From the NCBI RefSeq assembly GCF_001420695.1, contig NZ_LJJB01000007.1, forward strand, positions 1,127,890 to 1,191,889: a stretch of 64,000 nt of DNA, given 5' to 3'. This DNA is from Brevibacillus choshinensis. Lineage in GTDB: Bacteria; Bacillota; Bacilli; Brevibacillales; Brevibacillaceae. How positions within the stretch are numbered: the first letter of the stretch is position 1; each line of letters begins with the position of its first letter. The notes below the pieces were generated by a model that worked only from the letters and a program-made list of their open reading frames with translations, was not told the DNA's origin and did not search any database. Positions 46,273 to 55,665 of this stretch are shown here, piece after piece. The position numbers and the translations under genes are program-made.

Positions 46273-48099
46273 GTGGACGTCTTTTTTCGCAGTGTTGTAG
46301 GAAAGCTATGGATGACCATTATTGCCTTGTTCGCTCTGGTCTTGACGATTTTCAGCTTGCTCATTGTGCAATCCTTCGACAGCTTTTATTCCAACCGACA
46401 AACCAAAAACTTGCAGGAGCTAGCTGAAGGCTTGTCGAGTGGGTTGTCCGCAAGTGAAAATATACAAGGTGCATTGGAGATGGCAGCTACTTTTGGCGTA
46501 GTGCATCATACCGGAATGGTGGTCTTGGACGATCAGAAAAATGTGGTGGGAAAGAGTGAAGGAAAAGGACTTCCCGCCATTCCGGTGAATGAGCTGCTAG
46601 CTACACCTGAGTTGAAGCTGCAAGACGCCTTAGCAGGCAAACATCCTGCGCCCCAACGACTTTATTTGCCGGTAGGCTCCGGTGATCAAAAAAATCCGAG
46701 TGCAAATGTACAAATTATAGTAGTAGCCGTGCCAATGGAATATTCCGTTGGAAAGCATGGGTCGGTCGTCATGTACCAGGCGATCGAAGATTTTGATGAT
46801 ACAGTGAACGAAGTCCGCTTTCTTATTTTTGTAGTTGGCGTAATTGCTTTTGTCTCTACAACAGTATTCGCATTCTTCCTCTCGTCGAGAATCACGATCC
46901 CTCTGCGTCAGATGAAGGAAACGGCTCATCGGATTGCAGAAGGGGATTTTCATGCCGAGATCCCGATCCGAACGGCTGATGAAACAGGGGAGTTGGCGGC
47001 TTCGTTTAATACGATGGCCACGAGACTCAATCAACTGGTGGATGCTTTGTCCAAAGAGAAGGAACAGCTGGCGATTGTACTGCGAAGCATGGTGGACGGC
47101 GTCGTGATGTTAGATGCGGAAGGCAAGATTGCCTTGACGAACCCTCCCGCAGAGCGATTTTTACGAGATTGGAAGTTTCAGTACTCCGATGAGGCTGTAC
47201 CACTGTATTCGATCTATCAGCAGGTCGTGCAGACGGGTCAAGAAGTCACGGAAGACATTCCTTTGCAAGGGCGGATATGGACGCTCGTTATGGTACCTGT
47301 AAACGACCGTGAACAAATCCGTGGAGCCGTAGCAGCCTTGCGTGATATGACACAGGAGCGCAAGCTGGACAAAATGCGTAACGACTTCGTGGCCAATGTT
47401 TCTCATGAACTGCGAACACCGCTTTCTATGCTTCAAGGCTATAGCGAGGCGATCGTGGACGATATCGTAACAACTCCGGAAGAACATAAAGAGCTTGCCC
47501 AAATCATTTATGACGAATCAGTCCGGATGACCAAGCTCGTCAATGAATTATTGAGTTTGGCGAGGATGGAAGCAGGGCATGTGGAGTTGTTCCGAGAAAC
47601 GCTGGAGCTGCGTCCGTACATGGAAAGGATTCAGCGGAAATTTACGAATTTGGCGAGGGAGCGGGATATACAACTGCTTCTGGAAATATCGACCTCTCAC
47701 AGTACGGTAAACATTGATCCGGATCGAATGGAACAAGTGTTGACCAATCTCATTGACAATGCACTACGGCATACGCCAAGCAAAGGAAGCGTGACGATAC
47801 GTGCTCGCGGCGATAAAACTTTGCTACTTGAAATCAGCGATACGGGCAGTGGTATCCCTCAGGAAGATCTGCCGTTTGTTTTTGAACGCTTTTATAAAGC
47901 CGACAAAGCGCGGACGCGTGGTCGGGTAGGTGGCACAGGTCTTGGTCTGGCAATAGCCAAGAACCTCGTCGAAGCGCACGGCGGGACGATAAGCGTACAG
48001 AGCAAAGTGGGAGAGGGAACGACGTTTACCATTGCGTTGATGTTGCAAACGAAAACAAATAGGAGTGTAGAGAGAAATGATCAAGACGATCTTATTTGA
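46273..48099 (+). CDS. resE: Sensor histidine kinase ResE
   Basis: A 608-residue membrane kinase. Two helices (about 13-35 and 178-200) flank an external sensor; HAMP (ITIPLRQMKETAHRIAEGDF), a PAS domain, the HisKA box NVSHELRTPLSMLQGY and the ATP boxes NLIDNALRHT, DTGSGIP and GGTGLGLAIAKNLVEAHGG follow. GTG 46273 follows resD directly. It phosphorylates ResD in response to low oxygen or nitric oxide in B. subtilis. It overlaps the HAD gene by 23 bases. Confidence 0.93.
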   Translation: MDVFFRSVVGKLWMTIIALFALVLTIFSLLIVQSFDSFYSNRQTKNLQELAEGLSSGLSASENIQGALEMAATFGVVHHTGMVVLDDQKNVVGKSEGKGLPAIPVNELLATPELKLQDALAGKHPAPQRLYLPVGSGDQKNPSANVQIIVVAVPMEYSVGKHGSVVMYQAIEDFDDTVNEVRFLIFVVGVIAFVSTTVFAFFLSSRITIPLRQMKETAHRIAEGDFHAEIPIRTADETGELAASFNTMATRLNQLVDALSKEKEQLAIVLRSMVDGVVMLDAEGKIALTNPPAERFLRDWKFQYSDEAVPLYSIYQQVVQTGQEVTEDIPLQGRIWTLVMVPVNDREQIRGAVAALRDMTQERKLDKMRNDFVANVSHELRTPLSMLQGYSEAIVDDIVTTPEEHKELAQIIYDESVRMTKLVNELLSLARMEAGHVELFRETLELRPYMERIQRKFTNLARERDIQLLLEISTSHSTVNIDPDRMEQVLTNLIDNALRHTPSKGSVTIRARGDKTLLLEISDTGSGIPQEDLPFVFERFYKADKARTRGRVGGTGLGLAIAKNLVEAHGGTISVQSKVGEGTTFTIALMLQTKTNRSVERNDQDDLI

Positions 48100-49213
48100 T
48101 GTTGATGGGGTTATGCTCAGTGAAGAACGCTACTTTGATGCTTCTGCTTTGACCGTATGGGAAATGCTTTACAGCCCACAGTATTTAGGGCTGAAAGCAG
48201 ATACCTTTACGCCTGCACCAGTGGAGTCCGAAATTCGTAGGGTTCGTGAGCAGGTATTTGCAAAAGATGACGTCCTCAATTTCATTAAAGCACGCGGAAT
48301 TAACTCCAACTGGGATATGGTGTTTTTGACCTTCTCCTATCAATTGATACGACTGGTTGAGGTGTTAAAGCCACAGCTGGGTACAGAAGTCACCAGCTTG
48401 CTCAGCGGACAAGTCGATCGAGCTGAGCTTGCGAAGCTGAGAGAGTGGGGAGCGACCTACGCATCTGATTTTGCTGTAGATTACGCGGCATTCACTCCTG
48501 ATTTTGCAAAAGGCCCTGCTCAAAAGGCGGAAATGCTGCTTTACTTGAATCAAGTAGCCAAAGAACGTTGCGGCGTAGAGACAGAAATGTTCTCCCGCAA
48601 TAGTGATCTGTGGCAGCTATGCCAGAAAACATTTCAGGAATGGTATTTAGGTGATGAGAGAGTAGCGGCATCTATTGGACGGGAAACGATGCAACCGGGC
48701 AAAAAAGGTTTCTTGACGGATGAAATTCCGATTGTACCGCCGGCTGAAATGATCGAGCTGTTCCGCACCCTAAAAGAAAAAGGATACATCTTGGGAATTG
48801 GAACGGGTCGTCCAACGATCGAGACACATGTACCGCTCACAGAGATGAAGGTTTTGGAATGGTTTGATCCAAATCGTGTCGTGACCGCTTCTCATGTACT
48901 GGAAGCAGAAGAAGAGTATCCTGCACACGCGCCGATGTCCAAGCCACATCCATTCTCTTATGTGAAAGGATTGCTCGGCTTGTCAGTGCCAAACAGTGAA
49001 GTCGTGAACTTCTCACTTCCGATCACAAATGGGGATGAAGTACTGGTTGTCGGAGACTCTCCGGCAGACTTCCTAGCTGCACGCTCGATCGGTTGTAAAT
49101 TCGCTGCGACGCTCACTGGTTTGTCTGGTCAGGAGGCGCGCGCCAAGTTTGAAGAAGTAAAAGCAGATTACATTCTAGATGATGTAAGAGACATTCTGTC
49201 GATTCTTGAATAG
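48077..49213 (+). CDS. HAD-family hydrolase
   Basis: A 378-residue HAD-type phosphatase of unknown substrate. Motif I is LFDVDGVMLSE, motif II GIGTGRP, motif III a Lys in MSKPHPFSY, motif IV VVGDSPADFLAA. A large all-helical cap lies between about residues 20 and 210. ATG 48077 follows AGGAG and starts inside the end of resE, so it is probably co-transcribed with resDE. Confidence 0.85.
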   Translation: MIKTILFDVDGVMLSEERYFDASALTVWEMLYSPQYLGLKADTFTPAPVESEIRRVREQVFAKDDVLNFIKARGINSNWDMVFLTFSYQLIRLVEVLKPQLGTEVTSLLSGQVDRAELAKLREWGATYASDFAVDYAAFTPDFAKGPAQKAEMLLYLNQVAKERCGVETEMFSRNSDLWQLCQKTFQEWYLGDERVAASIGRETMQPGKKGFLTDEIPIVPPAEMIELFRTLKEKGYILGIGTGRPTIETHVPLTEMKVLEWFDPNRVVTASHVLEAEEEYPAHAPMSKPHPFSYVKGLLGLSVPNSEVVNFSLPITNGDEVLVVGDSPADFLAARSIGCKFAATLTGLSGQEARAKFEEVKADYILDDVRDILSILE

Positions 49214-49223
49214 AAGATGGACA

Positions 49224-49266
49224 TAAAAAAGACTCCGCCGATGATTTATTCGGTGGAGTCTTTTTC
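49224..49266. terminator. Two-way terminator after the HAD gene
   Basis: AAAAAGACTCCGCCGA pairs with TCGGTGGAGTCTTTTT. It serves the HAD gene and the convergent small gene. Confidence 0.9.
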
Positions 49267-49278
49267 GATTTGGGAGGT

Positions 49279-49554
49279 CTAATCCCATTGAAGCGACTTC
49301 AGGCATTGAAAGCGAAAGGCGTGAATCAAAAATGCATCAATCATATCTTTTCGGACAATGACCTCATAGGTACCGTCTTCGTGGGAGTAGAACAGAGCAT
49401 CCGTGTAATCTTTATTATTATCAAAGTACGTGCGAACCTGCTTCATTCGTTTGCGCATGTCCTCCGATTTGACGACGATCTGAAAGGCACTATCGGAAGG
49501 ATTTACAATCTCTTTTATGTCGATTAGGGATTCATCAAATGTATAGCGAAGCAT
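49279..49554 (-). CDS. Small conserved-looking protein of unknown function
   Basis: A 91-residue soluble protein with an excellent ribosome site (AAGGAGG). It is acidic at the N-terminus (MLRYTFDESLIDIKEIVNPSDSAF is split here only for reading) and has a KSEDMRKRMKQVRTYF helix. I do not recognise the family. It follows the permease gene by 12 bases and may be co-transcribed with it. Confidence 0.65.
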   Translation of the reverse strand: MLRYTFDESLIDIKEIVNPSDSAFQIVVKSEDMRKRMKQVRTYFDNNKDYTDALFYSHEDGTYEVIVRKDMIDAFLIHAFRFQCLKSLQWD

Positions 49555-49566
49555 TCGTATTCCTCC

Positions 49567-50850
49567 TTACCAGATAAAATAACGCAGATACACATACAGA
49601 TGGGAAATCAAGATGGAGATAATCATTAGAGGAAAAGCAACCTTCATAAAGCCGACAAAGCTTATGTTATAGCCCTCCTTCGAGGCAAGACCGGCGACGA
49701 TGACGTTCGCGCTGGCACCGATCAAGGTACCGTTTCCACCGAGACAAGCTCCGAGTGCCAGACTCCACCATAAAGGCTCTAGATTTGTGATTCCGAGGGC
49801 ACCCATTTCCTTAATCATCGGGATCATAGTTGCCACGAACGGGATGTTATCCACGAAAGCAGAAGCAATGGCACTTAGCCAGAGAATAAGGAGAGAGGTA
49901 TGTAAAGGATCCCCACCTGTCAGCTTGATCGCTTCATTTGCGAGCTTGGCGATGACACCGGTTTCAACGAGTCCAGAGACTAGGACAAACAAGCCGATAA
50001 AGAAGAAAATGGTATTCCATTCGACTTTGCTGATAGCGTCTTCGAGATAATGCTCACCGGTCAACAGGAGCAAGAGGAAAGCTCCAGTCAATGCGATGGT
50101 AGCTGATTCCAGATGGAGAGCGCCATGCAGCATAAAACCGATAATAGTCAACGCCATGACGGTCAAGGATTTTTTGAGCAAAACCGTATCCGTAATCTCG
50201 TCGCGTTCATTCAACTGCATGATCTTGGCACTCAGTTCTGGTGAGGTGACGAGCTGCTTGCGGTAAATAAATACGAGACCAACGATGGTGACAGCCATGA
50301 TCACGATAATTACAGGGGCCAGATTCACCATGAACGCCATAAAATCAAGCTCAGGAACAGCACTACCGATCATGATGTTCGGAGGATCACCGATCAAGGT
50401 TGCGGTACCACCTGCATTTGATGCAATAATCTCACTAATTAATAGAGGGATTGGATTTAGTTGCAGCTGTCGAGCGATACTGAAGGTAACAGGTACGATC
50501 AACAGGACGGTCGTCACGTTGTCGAGAAAAGCAGATGCAAGCGCCGTAATAATACTTAGGTAGACAAGGATTCGAATAGGCTTACCCTTTGCAGCTTTGG
50601 CTGCGCGAATCGCGACATATTTGAAAACGCCTGTCTGAGCCGTAACGGCGACTAAAATCATCATGCCGATAAGCAGTCCCAATGTGTTGAAGTCAATGTG
50701 ATGAACAGCTTGTTCTTGCGTTACAATCCCGAACAGAACCATCAAGATCCCGCCGGACATTGCCACGATGGTACGGTGCAGTTTTTCACTAATAATGAAT
50801 GCGTAGGTTACTAAAAAGATGCCAATGGCGAATAACGCCTGGTTCGTCAT
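49567..50850 (-). CDS. ArsB/NhaD-type (SLC13-like) permease
   Basis: A 427-residue integral membrane protein with about 11-12 helices in two repeats. Each repeat has the family re-entrant motif: SAFLDNVTTVLLIVPV with GGTATLIGDPPNIMIG, and SAFVDNIPFVATMIPM with GGNGTLIGASANVIVAG. Transporters of this group carry sodium/proton, arsenite or dicarboxylates, and the substrate cannot be told. ATG 50850 follows GAAAGGAG; the frame to 50958 is a false extension. Confidence 0.88.
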   Translation of the reverse strand: MTNQALFAIGIFLVTYAFIISEKLHRTIVAMSGGILMVLFGIVTQEQAVHHIDFNTLGLLIGMMILVAVTAQTGVFKYVAIRAAKAAKGKPIRILVYLSIITALASAFLDNVTTVLLIVPVTFSIARQLQLNPIPLLISEIIASNAGGTATLIGDPPNIMIGSAVPELDFMAFMVNLAPVIIVIMAVTIVGLVFIYRKQLVTSPELSAKIMQLNERDEITDTVLLKKSLTVMALTIIGFMLHGALHLESATIALTGAFLLLLLTGEHYLEDAISKVEWNTIFFFIGLFVLVSGLVETGVIAKLANEAIKLTGGDPLHTSLLILWLSAIASAFVDNIPFVATMIPMIKEMGALGITNLEPLWWSLALGACLGGNGTLIGASANVIVAGLASKEGYNISFVGFMKVAFPLMIISILISHLYVYLRYFIW

Positions 50851-50916
50851 AGTAAGCTCCTTTCTCTTTACATTGTTGTCTTGTCCTATTATATCCATAA
50901 GGAAAAAAGGGGTAAA

Positions 50917-50949
50917 GGAAAAGACCCGGTTTTTGGCCAGGTCTTTTCC
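50917..50949 (-). terminator. Terminator of serA
   Basis: GGAAAAGACC pairs with GGTCTTTTCC. On the minus strand it lies just after the serA stop codon, followed by TTTACCCC. Confidence 0.7.
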
Positions 50950-50969
50950 AGCATTCATAAAAAGCTATC

Positions 50970-52553
50970 TTACAGCTCAATTTGGGTTACGCTTTTTACT
51001 TCTGCCAATTCTCCCATGGTATCCAGCAGCTCAGCCGTCAATGGTTTATCGACAGAAAGCATCATGATCGCATCTCCGCCTACGTCACGGCGACCCACCT
51101 GCATGGTAGCGATGTTCACGTTATTTTCGCCCAGGATCGATCCGACACGTCCGATAACACCGGGACGGTCATTGTGGTGAATATAGAGCAGGTAGCCTTC
51201 TGGAGCTACGTCAATGGCATAATCGTCAATTTTGACGATGCGAGCACCATATCCGTTCAATCGTGTACCTGCCACCGAGCGCGTTTCTTGCGTTGTTTTC
51301 AGGGAAACGGTCAGCAAGTTTGTAAAGCCTTTGTTTTGAGCAGCTTTTTGCTCGGTAACGGTAATGTCACGCACTTTTGCGAGCAAAGGTGCATTTACAA
51401 AGTTCACTTCTTCGCCGAGGCGGAAGGACAGAACACCTTTCAGCACAGTACGAGTCAATGGCGATGTATCGACATCGGTCAATTCGCCGCTGTATTTGAT
51501 CTCTACCTCGGAGATGGAACCAACGGTTACTTGTGCGAGGAAATGTCCCAGCTTTTCTCCAAGAGTAAAGTAAGGCTGCACTTTTTCCATCACATGAGCA
51601 GGAATGGAGGGCAGGTTTACTGCATTTTTAAATGGTTGGTCACGCAGAACTTTAAGAATTTCTTCCGATACGTCAACAGCCACGTTTTCTTGCGCTTCTA
51701 TCGTGGAAGCACCTAAGTGAGGGGCAGTGATGACTTTCGGATGACCGACCAATGGGTTATCGACAGGCGGCTCTACTTCATAAACGTCCAAAGCGGCCCC
51801 AGCTACTTTTCCAGTCGTAATGGCTTCGTACAGTGCTTTCTCGTCGATGATTCCACCACGAGCGCAGTTGATTACACGCACGCCGTCCTTCATTTTAGCG
51901 AATTCACGGGAGCTGATGATGTGACGCGTTTCTTTGGTCAAAGGTGTATGAACGGTAATGAAATCCGCATTGCGGCAAATCTCATCCACACTCGCATTTG
52001 TCACTCCCATTTTTTGCGCGCGTTCTTCGGTCAGGAATGGGTCATAACCCATGACAGTCATACCGAATGCTTTTGCTCGCTTGGCTACTTCAGAGCCGAT
52101 ACGCCCCATTCCAAGAACACCGAGTACTTTATTGTTGAGCTCGACACCTTGGAAGCTTTTGCGATCCCATGTGCCGTCTACCAGTTTTTTGTGAGCTTGA
52201 GGAATGTTGCGGGCTACTGCCATCAGCATCGCGAACGAATGCTCTGCTGTGGAGATCGTATTCCCGTCTGGAGCGTTGATGACTGGGATACCCGCTTGGG
52301 TAGCTGCGTTGATATCGATGTTATCGACACCTACACCGGCACGACCGACAGCTCTCAGCTTTTTACCAGCAGCCAGGACTTCAGCCGTTACTTGTGTTTG
52401 GCTGCGAACGAGCAGGGCATCGTAATCGGCAATTTCTACGAGTAAATCAGTAGGGGAGAGGTCCGTTTTACGAACGACTTCTACGTCCGGTGCGTCCAGC
52501 AATTGTTGAATTCCGAATTCGCTAAGTGGGTCAGTAATCAGTACTTTATACAT
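50970..52553 (-). CDS. serA: D-3-phosphoglycerate dehydrogenase
   Basis: A 527-residue enzyme for the first step of serine synthesis. The NAD motif is LGVLGMGRIGSEVAKRAKAFG, with catalytic CARGGIID, an Asp/Glu pair and TAPHLGAST. The long form has an intervening domain and a C-terminal ACT domain (HHNDRPGVIGRVGSILGENNVNIA) for serine feedback. ATG 52553 follows GGAGGTG. It overlaps the aminotransferase gene by eight bases; both lie behind the serine T-box. Confidence 0.95.
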   Translation of the reverse strand: MYKVLITDPLSEFGIQQLLDAPDVEVVRKTDLSPTDLLVEIADYDALLVRSQTQVTAEVLAAGKKLRAVGRAGVGVDNIDINAATQAGIPVINAPDGNTISTAEHSFAMLMAVARNIPQAHKKLVDGTWDRKSFQGVELNNKVLGVLGMGRIGSEVAKRAKAFGMTVMGYDPFLTEERAQKMGVTNASVDEICRNADFITVHTPLTKETRHIISSREFAKMKDGVRVINCARGGIIDEKALYEAITTGKVAGAALDVYEVEPPVDNPLVGHPKVITAPHLGASTIEAQENVAVDVSEEILKVLRDQPFKNAVNLPSIPAHVMEKVQPYFTLGEKLGHFLAQVTVGSISEVEIKYSGELTDVDTSPLTRTVLKGVLSFRLGEEVNFVNAPLLAKVRDITVTEQKAAQNKGFTNLLTVSLKTTQETRSVAGTRLNGYGARIVKIDDYAIDVAPEGYLLYIHHNDRPGVIGRVGSILGENNVNIATMQVGRRDVGGDAIMMLSVDKPLTAELLDTMGELAEVKSVTQIEL

Positions 52554-53700
52554 GTGCGATGAGCACCTCCTGAGCAGCTTTTACACCGGCACCCAGTTCT
52601 ACTGGAGCACCGATTTGGTGAAGCGACATTTCGATGGCAGCGATGACTTGCAGAACATCGAGTGGTTCGCAATATCCCATGTGACCAATACGGAAGATCT
52701 TGCCTTTCAAGTGTTGCTGTCCGCCAGCGATCGAAATGTTGTAATGCTTGGTCAATGCTTTGCGCATCGCTTCCGCATCGAAAGCGCCTTGCGGGTCGCA
52801 AGAAGTAACCGTTGTAGCTGCGTAGTCATCCTCAGCCATCAGTTTGATCTTCAGAGCTCTCATGGCTGCACGGGTCATATCACGCATCAGCTCATGGCGC
52901 TTGACGATCGCAGGCAAGCCTTCTTCTTCCAAAATATCGAGTACTTCAGCAAGACCAAAGATCAACGATACAGCAGGAGTATATGGTGTTGTTTGATCCT
53001 TCATGCTTTTGCGATAAGCTTTGAGATCGAGGTAGAACGCAAGAGATTTGTTATTGTCAATGACCGACCATGCCCGTTCACTAGCTGCCAGGAAAGCGAG
53101 TCCGGTAGGGAGCATGAATGCCTTTTGCGAACCTGTCACGACGATATCTACACCCCATGCATCCATTTCGCACGGTACGGCTCCCAGGCAGCTTACTGCG
53201 TCGACGATGAATAGGGCATCGGACTGCTTGCGAATGACTTGAGCAAGTTCAGCAATCGGGTTTTGAACACCGGTAGATGTCTCACAGTAAGTAGCAAACA
53301 CGGCTTTCACTTGTGGTTTTTCTTTCAGGAACGCATCGAGCAGCTCTGGAGTCACTGCTTCGCCCCAAGGTACCTCAAGGCGGTGAGCAATTACGCCGTA
53401 ACGCTCGCATATTTTTGCAAATCTTTCACCGAAATTACCGCTGACGAGTACGGCAGCTTCATCACCGGGTTGAAGCGTATTAACTACGCCCATTTCCAGA
53501 GTACTGGTTCCGCTACCAGCGATAATGTACACATCTTGTTGGGTACCGAAGTATGGCTTCAGGCGCTCAGCAGTGCGAGCAAACAGAGAAGAAAACTTGC
53601 CGCTGCGGTGTCCCATCATCGGTTGGTTCATCGCTTGTTGAACGCGTGGTGGAATAGGGGTAGGACCTGGAATTCTTAAGATCTGTTTGTCAGTAAACAT
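52546..53700 (-). CDS. Class V aminotransferase (serine/alanine-glyoxylate type)
   Basis: A 384-residue PLP aminotransferase. The start MFTDKQILRIPGPTPIPPRV, the glycine loop GSGTSTLEMG and the PLP Lys193 in TGSQKAFMLP are typical of the serine-glyoxylate/alanine-glyoxylate group. Being joined to serA and under a serine T-box, it probably makes phosphoserine or serine from the SerA product, in the place of SerC; this is inferred. ATG 53700 follows AGGAGGAG. Confidence 0.87.
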   Translation of the reverse strand: MFTDKQILRIPGPTPIPPRVQQAMNQPMMGHRSGKFSSLFARTAERLKPYFGTQQDVYIIAGSGTSTLEMGVVNTLQPGDEAAVLVSGNFGERFAKICERYGVIAHRLEVPWGEAVTPELLDAFLKEKPQVKAVFATYCETSTGVQNPIAELAQVIRKQSDALFIVDAVSCLGAVPCEMDAWGVDIVVTGSQKAFMLPTGLAFLAASERAWSVIDNNKSLAFYLDLKAYRKSMKDQTTPYTPAVSLIFGLAEVLDILEEEGLPAIVKRHELMRDMTRAAMRALKIKLMAEDDYAATTVTSCDPQGAFDAEAMRKALTKHYNISIAGGQQHLKGKIFRIGHMGYCEPLDVLQVIAAIEMSLHQIGAPVELGAGVKAAQEVLIAHV

Positions 53701-53730
53701 GTTCTCTCTCCTCCTAGTTATAAATGCAAC

Positions 53731-53786
53731 AAAAAAACCTCCCGTTCCCACACTGCTCCTATTACAGAACAGTGAGGGACGAGAGG
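53731..53786 (-). terminator. Terminator of the T-box leader
   Basis: On the minus strand, CCTCTCGTCCC... pairs with GGGAACGGGAGG, followed by seven T. It must be bypassed for expression of the aminotransferase-serA operon. Confidence 0.85.
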
Positions 53787-54032
53787 CTTTGCTTCGCGGT
53801 GCCACCCTCATTTACCCTTCTTTTCTCAAAGAAGAGCCTTGCTAGGTACATGACCTAAAGAGATAACGGATCTACCGTTCGCGTCTACTTAAATAAGGTT
53901 CGACGCAACAACTCGGAAGTGCTTATCTGTGTGTGGAACCGCCGATTCGCAGCGAACATCGGCTCTCTGAGGGTCTCCGGTACACAGCGTTTCTTCGTCA
54001 TCGCTGTTTGCATTATGTGTCTCGTAAGATTT
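53734..54032 (-). promoter_or_regulatory. T-box leader, serine type (AGC specifier)
   Basis: The minus-strand transcript contains the T-box GAGGGTGGCACCGCG (reverse of 53797-53811), the AGAGAGCCG stem I element and a CCGAG that follows the specifier loop. The codon in GATA-AGC-ACTTCCGAG (53923-53921) reads AGC, serine. Uncharged tRNA-Ser would favour the antiterminator and switch on the aminotransferase and serA. The codon assignment was done by eye. Confidence 0.88.
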
Positions 54033-54038
54033 GTACTT

Positions 54039-54068
54039 ACGATATCACGGCAAAAAGGGTAACGTCAA
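54039..54068 (-). promoter_or_regulatory. Promoter of the serine operon
   Basis: On the minus strand TTGACG (54068-54063) and TATCGT (54044-54039), 18 bases apart. Transcription would start just before the T-box stem I. Confidence 0.55.
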
Positions 54069-54111
54069 GCACAAAAAACGGAAAATAAGAACATTGTTTT
54101 TAAAAAAATGT

Positions 54112-54236
54112 TTATCGTTCGTAAATAAATACCGAATTAGGAGGTTCTCAAGATTAAATACGACCAAAACACGAACGTTAAGATATTCATCTCACAAAAA
54201 AAGGGAAAAGGCCATTTTAATGTTCGGTTTTTCTGG
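54112..54236. promoter_or_regulatory. Cluster of PurBox-like motifs
   Basis: Upstream of the serine promoter, read on the minus strand, come AAAACCGAACATTA (54234-54221), then TTAACGTTCGTGTTTT (54180-54165), then ATTTACGAACGATA (54125-54112). They fit the PurR target AwwwCCGAACwwT or its reverse. The spacing between the first two (45 bases between CGAAC cores) is longer than the classic purE layout. The rest of the 54069-54317 gap is AT-rich with no gene seen. Confidence 0.4.
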
Positions 54237-54317
54237 TACATTTATTGTATCGAAAATGAAGAAAAGTTGAAATGAAAATATACTGATCAAGCGTTCACTG
54301 CCGATTGTGAAGAAACT

Positions 54318-54353
54318 GAAAAACCTCTCTAGCACGAATGCAGAGAGGTTTTC
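54318..54353 (-). terminator. Terminator of the ferredoxin gene
   Basis: AAAACCTCTC pairs with GAGAGGTTTT. On the minus strand it follows the stop codon by about 20 bases and is followed by T. Confidence 0.8.
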
Positions 54354-54374
54354 TTTCCATGAAGATGGAATTCA

Positions 54375-54617
<243 letters not shown>

Positions 54618-54619
54618 CT

Positions 54620-54658
54620 ATCATAGACCATTGTATGCTCTTGCTCAAAAGATTTCAA
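54620..54658 (-). promoter_or_regulatory. Two overlapping SigA-type promoters for fer
   Basis: On the minus strand, TTGAAA (54658-54653) with TACAAT (54635-54630), and TTGAGC (54648-54643) with TATGAT (54625-54620); both have 17-base spacing. Confidence 0.6.
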
Positions 54659-54684
54659 GATTGAATCAGTCTAAAAATGTTCGA

Positions 54685-55602
54685 CTACTTGTAAAGCGGG
54701 ATTTCAGGAGCTTGCAACTGGGAGTAGAGTCTTCCGCTCATTTGTTTAAAGTCACCTGGATGAATGGCATCTGTAGCGTTTAAGAGTCGTACAGCGCTGG
54801 TTACGTCTTGGATTCCTAGTGTCTGAGCTTCATTGGTAGCCACCAATTTGTCGATCCTTGCAGTCACGTCTTCCGGGTTGTAGCTTTTCCATTGCTTATC
54901 AGCAGACATGGCTGCAGCAGCTAAATACGTTCGATAATGGAAGGGATATTGCTTCCATTGACCCGTGCTGACTGTCTGTGGCAATGCTTTCGGCAACGGC
55001 TGTTTCACTACATAGGCAGATTCCCAGGCGGCAACGGAGTGATACATCATTTCTTGCGCCGTCAGCCAGCTGTTTTGGAAAAGAATCAGGCGTGCCGTGA
55101 TGGCAGCCAGGGTGAGGGCATTACTATTCTGATCGGATCGTATCTGCTCCATACTATCCAAATAAGCCCGTACGCTGTTCGTAAAATTGCTGTGTGCCTG
55201 CACCAACATTGGGGACGTTGGCAATGGCACGTTTTTTTCCAAAGCTTTCAACGTCTGCTCAGCTTGTTTTGTCAATTGCTTCAACGCATCGGACTGTTCC
55301 TGCTTGTCCATCGCAGCCCATTTCGCCATCACGTCAAAATGAGCCTGACGGAATTCCAGCAACGGAGCGTAGACAGAGTAATGAAAACGGATGAAATCTT
55401 GTTCATTATAGAGCTTTTGCTCTCTCAGCATCTTGTCTTTCGCGGCTTCCTTTTGCTCTGCTTCCAGTGCGGCGGTTCGCTCGGATTCCATCTGTGCCTT
55501 CATATAATGTGCACCGAAAAAAAATCCACCAACCGCGCAAGCAAGTGATATGATGATCATATACGCCATCATAAATTCTGACTTTTTCAATCGTTTTGTC
55601 AT
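54685..55602 (-). CDS. Membrane-anchored protein of unknown function
   Basis: A 305-residue protein with one N-terminal helix (MMAYMIIISLACAVGGFFFGAHYM) and a mostly helical, charged outside part, with a coiled-coil-like stretch (about 35-65) rich in Glu, Ala and Lys. I recognise no domain. ATG 55602 follows GGAGGAG. It diverges from ypbB; about 60 bases between must hold both promoters. Confidence 0.65.
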   Translation of the reverse strand: MTKRLKKSEFMMAYMIIISLACAVGGFFFGAHYMKAQMESERTAALEAEQKEAAKDKMLREQKLYNEQDFIRFHYSVYAPLLEFRQAHFDVMAKWAAMDKQEQSDALKQLTKQAEQTLKALEKNVPLPTSPMLVQAHSNFTNSVRAYLDSMEQIRSDQNSNALTLAAITARLILFQNSWLTAQEMMYHSVAAWESAYVVKQPLPKALPQTVSTGQWKQYPFHYRTYLAAAAMSADKQWKSYNPEDVTARIDKLVATNEAQTLGIQDVTSAVRLLNATDAIHPGDFKQMSGRLYSQLQAPEIPLYK

Positions 55603-55665
55603 AAAACTCCTCCATATGAAAATTGCAGCGAATGAATAAAAGATAGATCAGCTAAAGGAGTACCA

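Noticed and set aside
54031-54270. Plus-strand frame of 79 codons in the gap between serA leader and fer
   Set aside because: It crosses the serine operon promoter and AT-rich regulatory DNA, has no ribosome site, and is Lys-rich with no recognisable fold.
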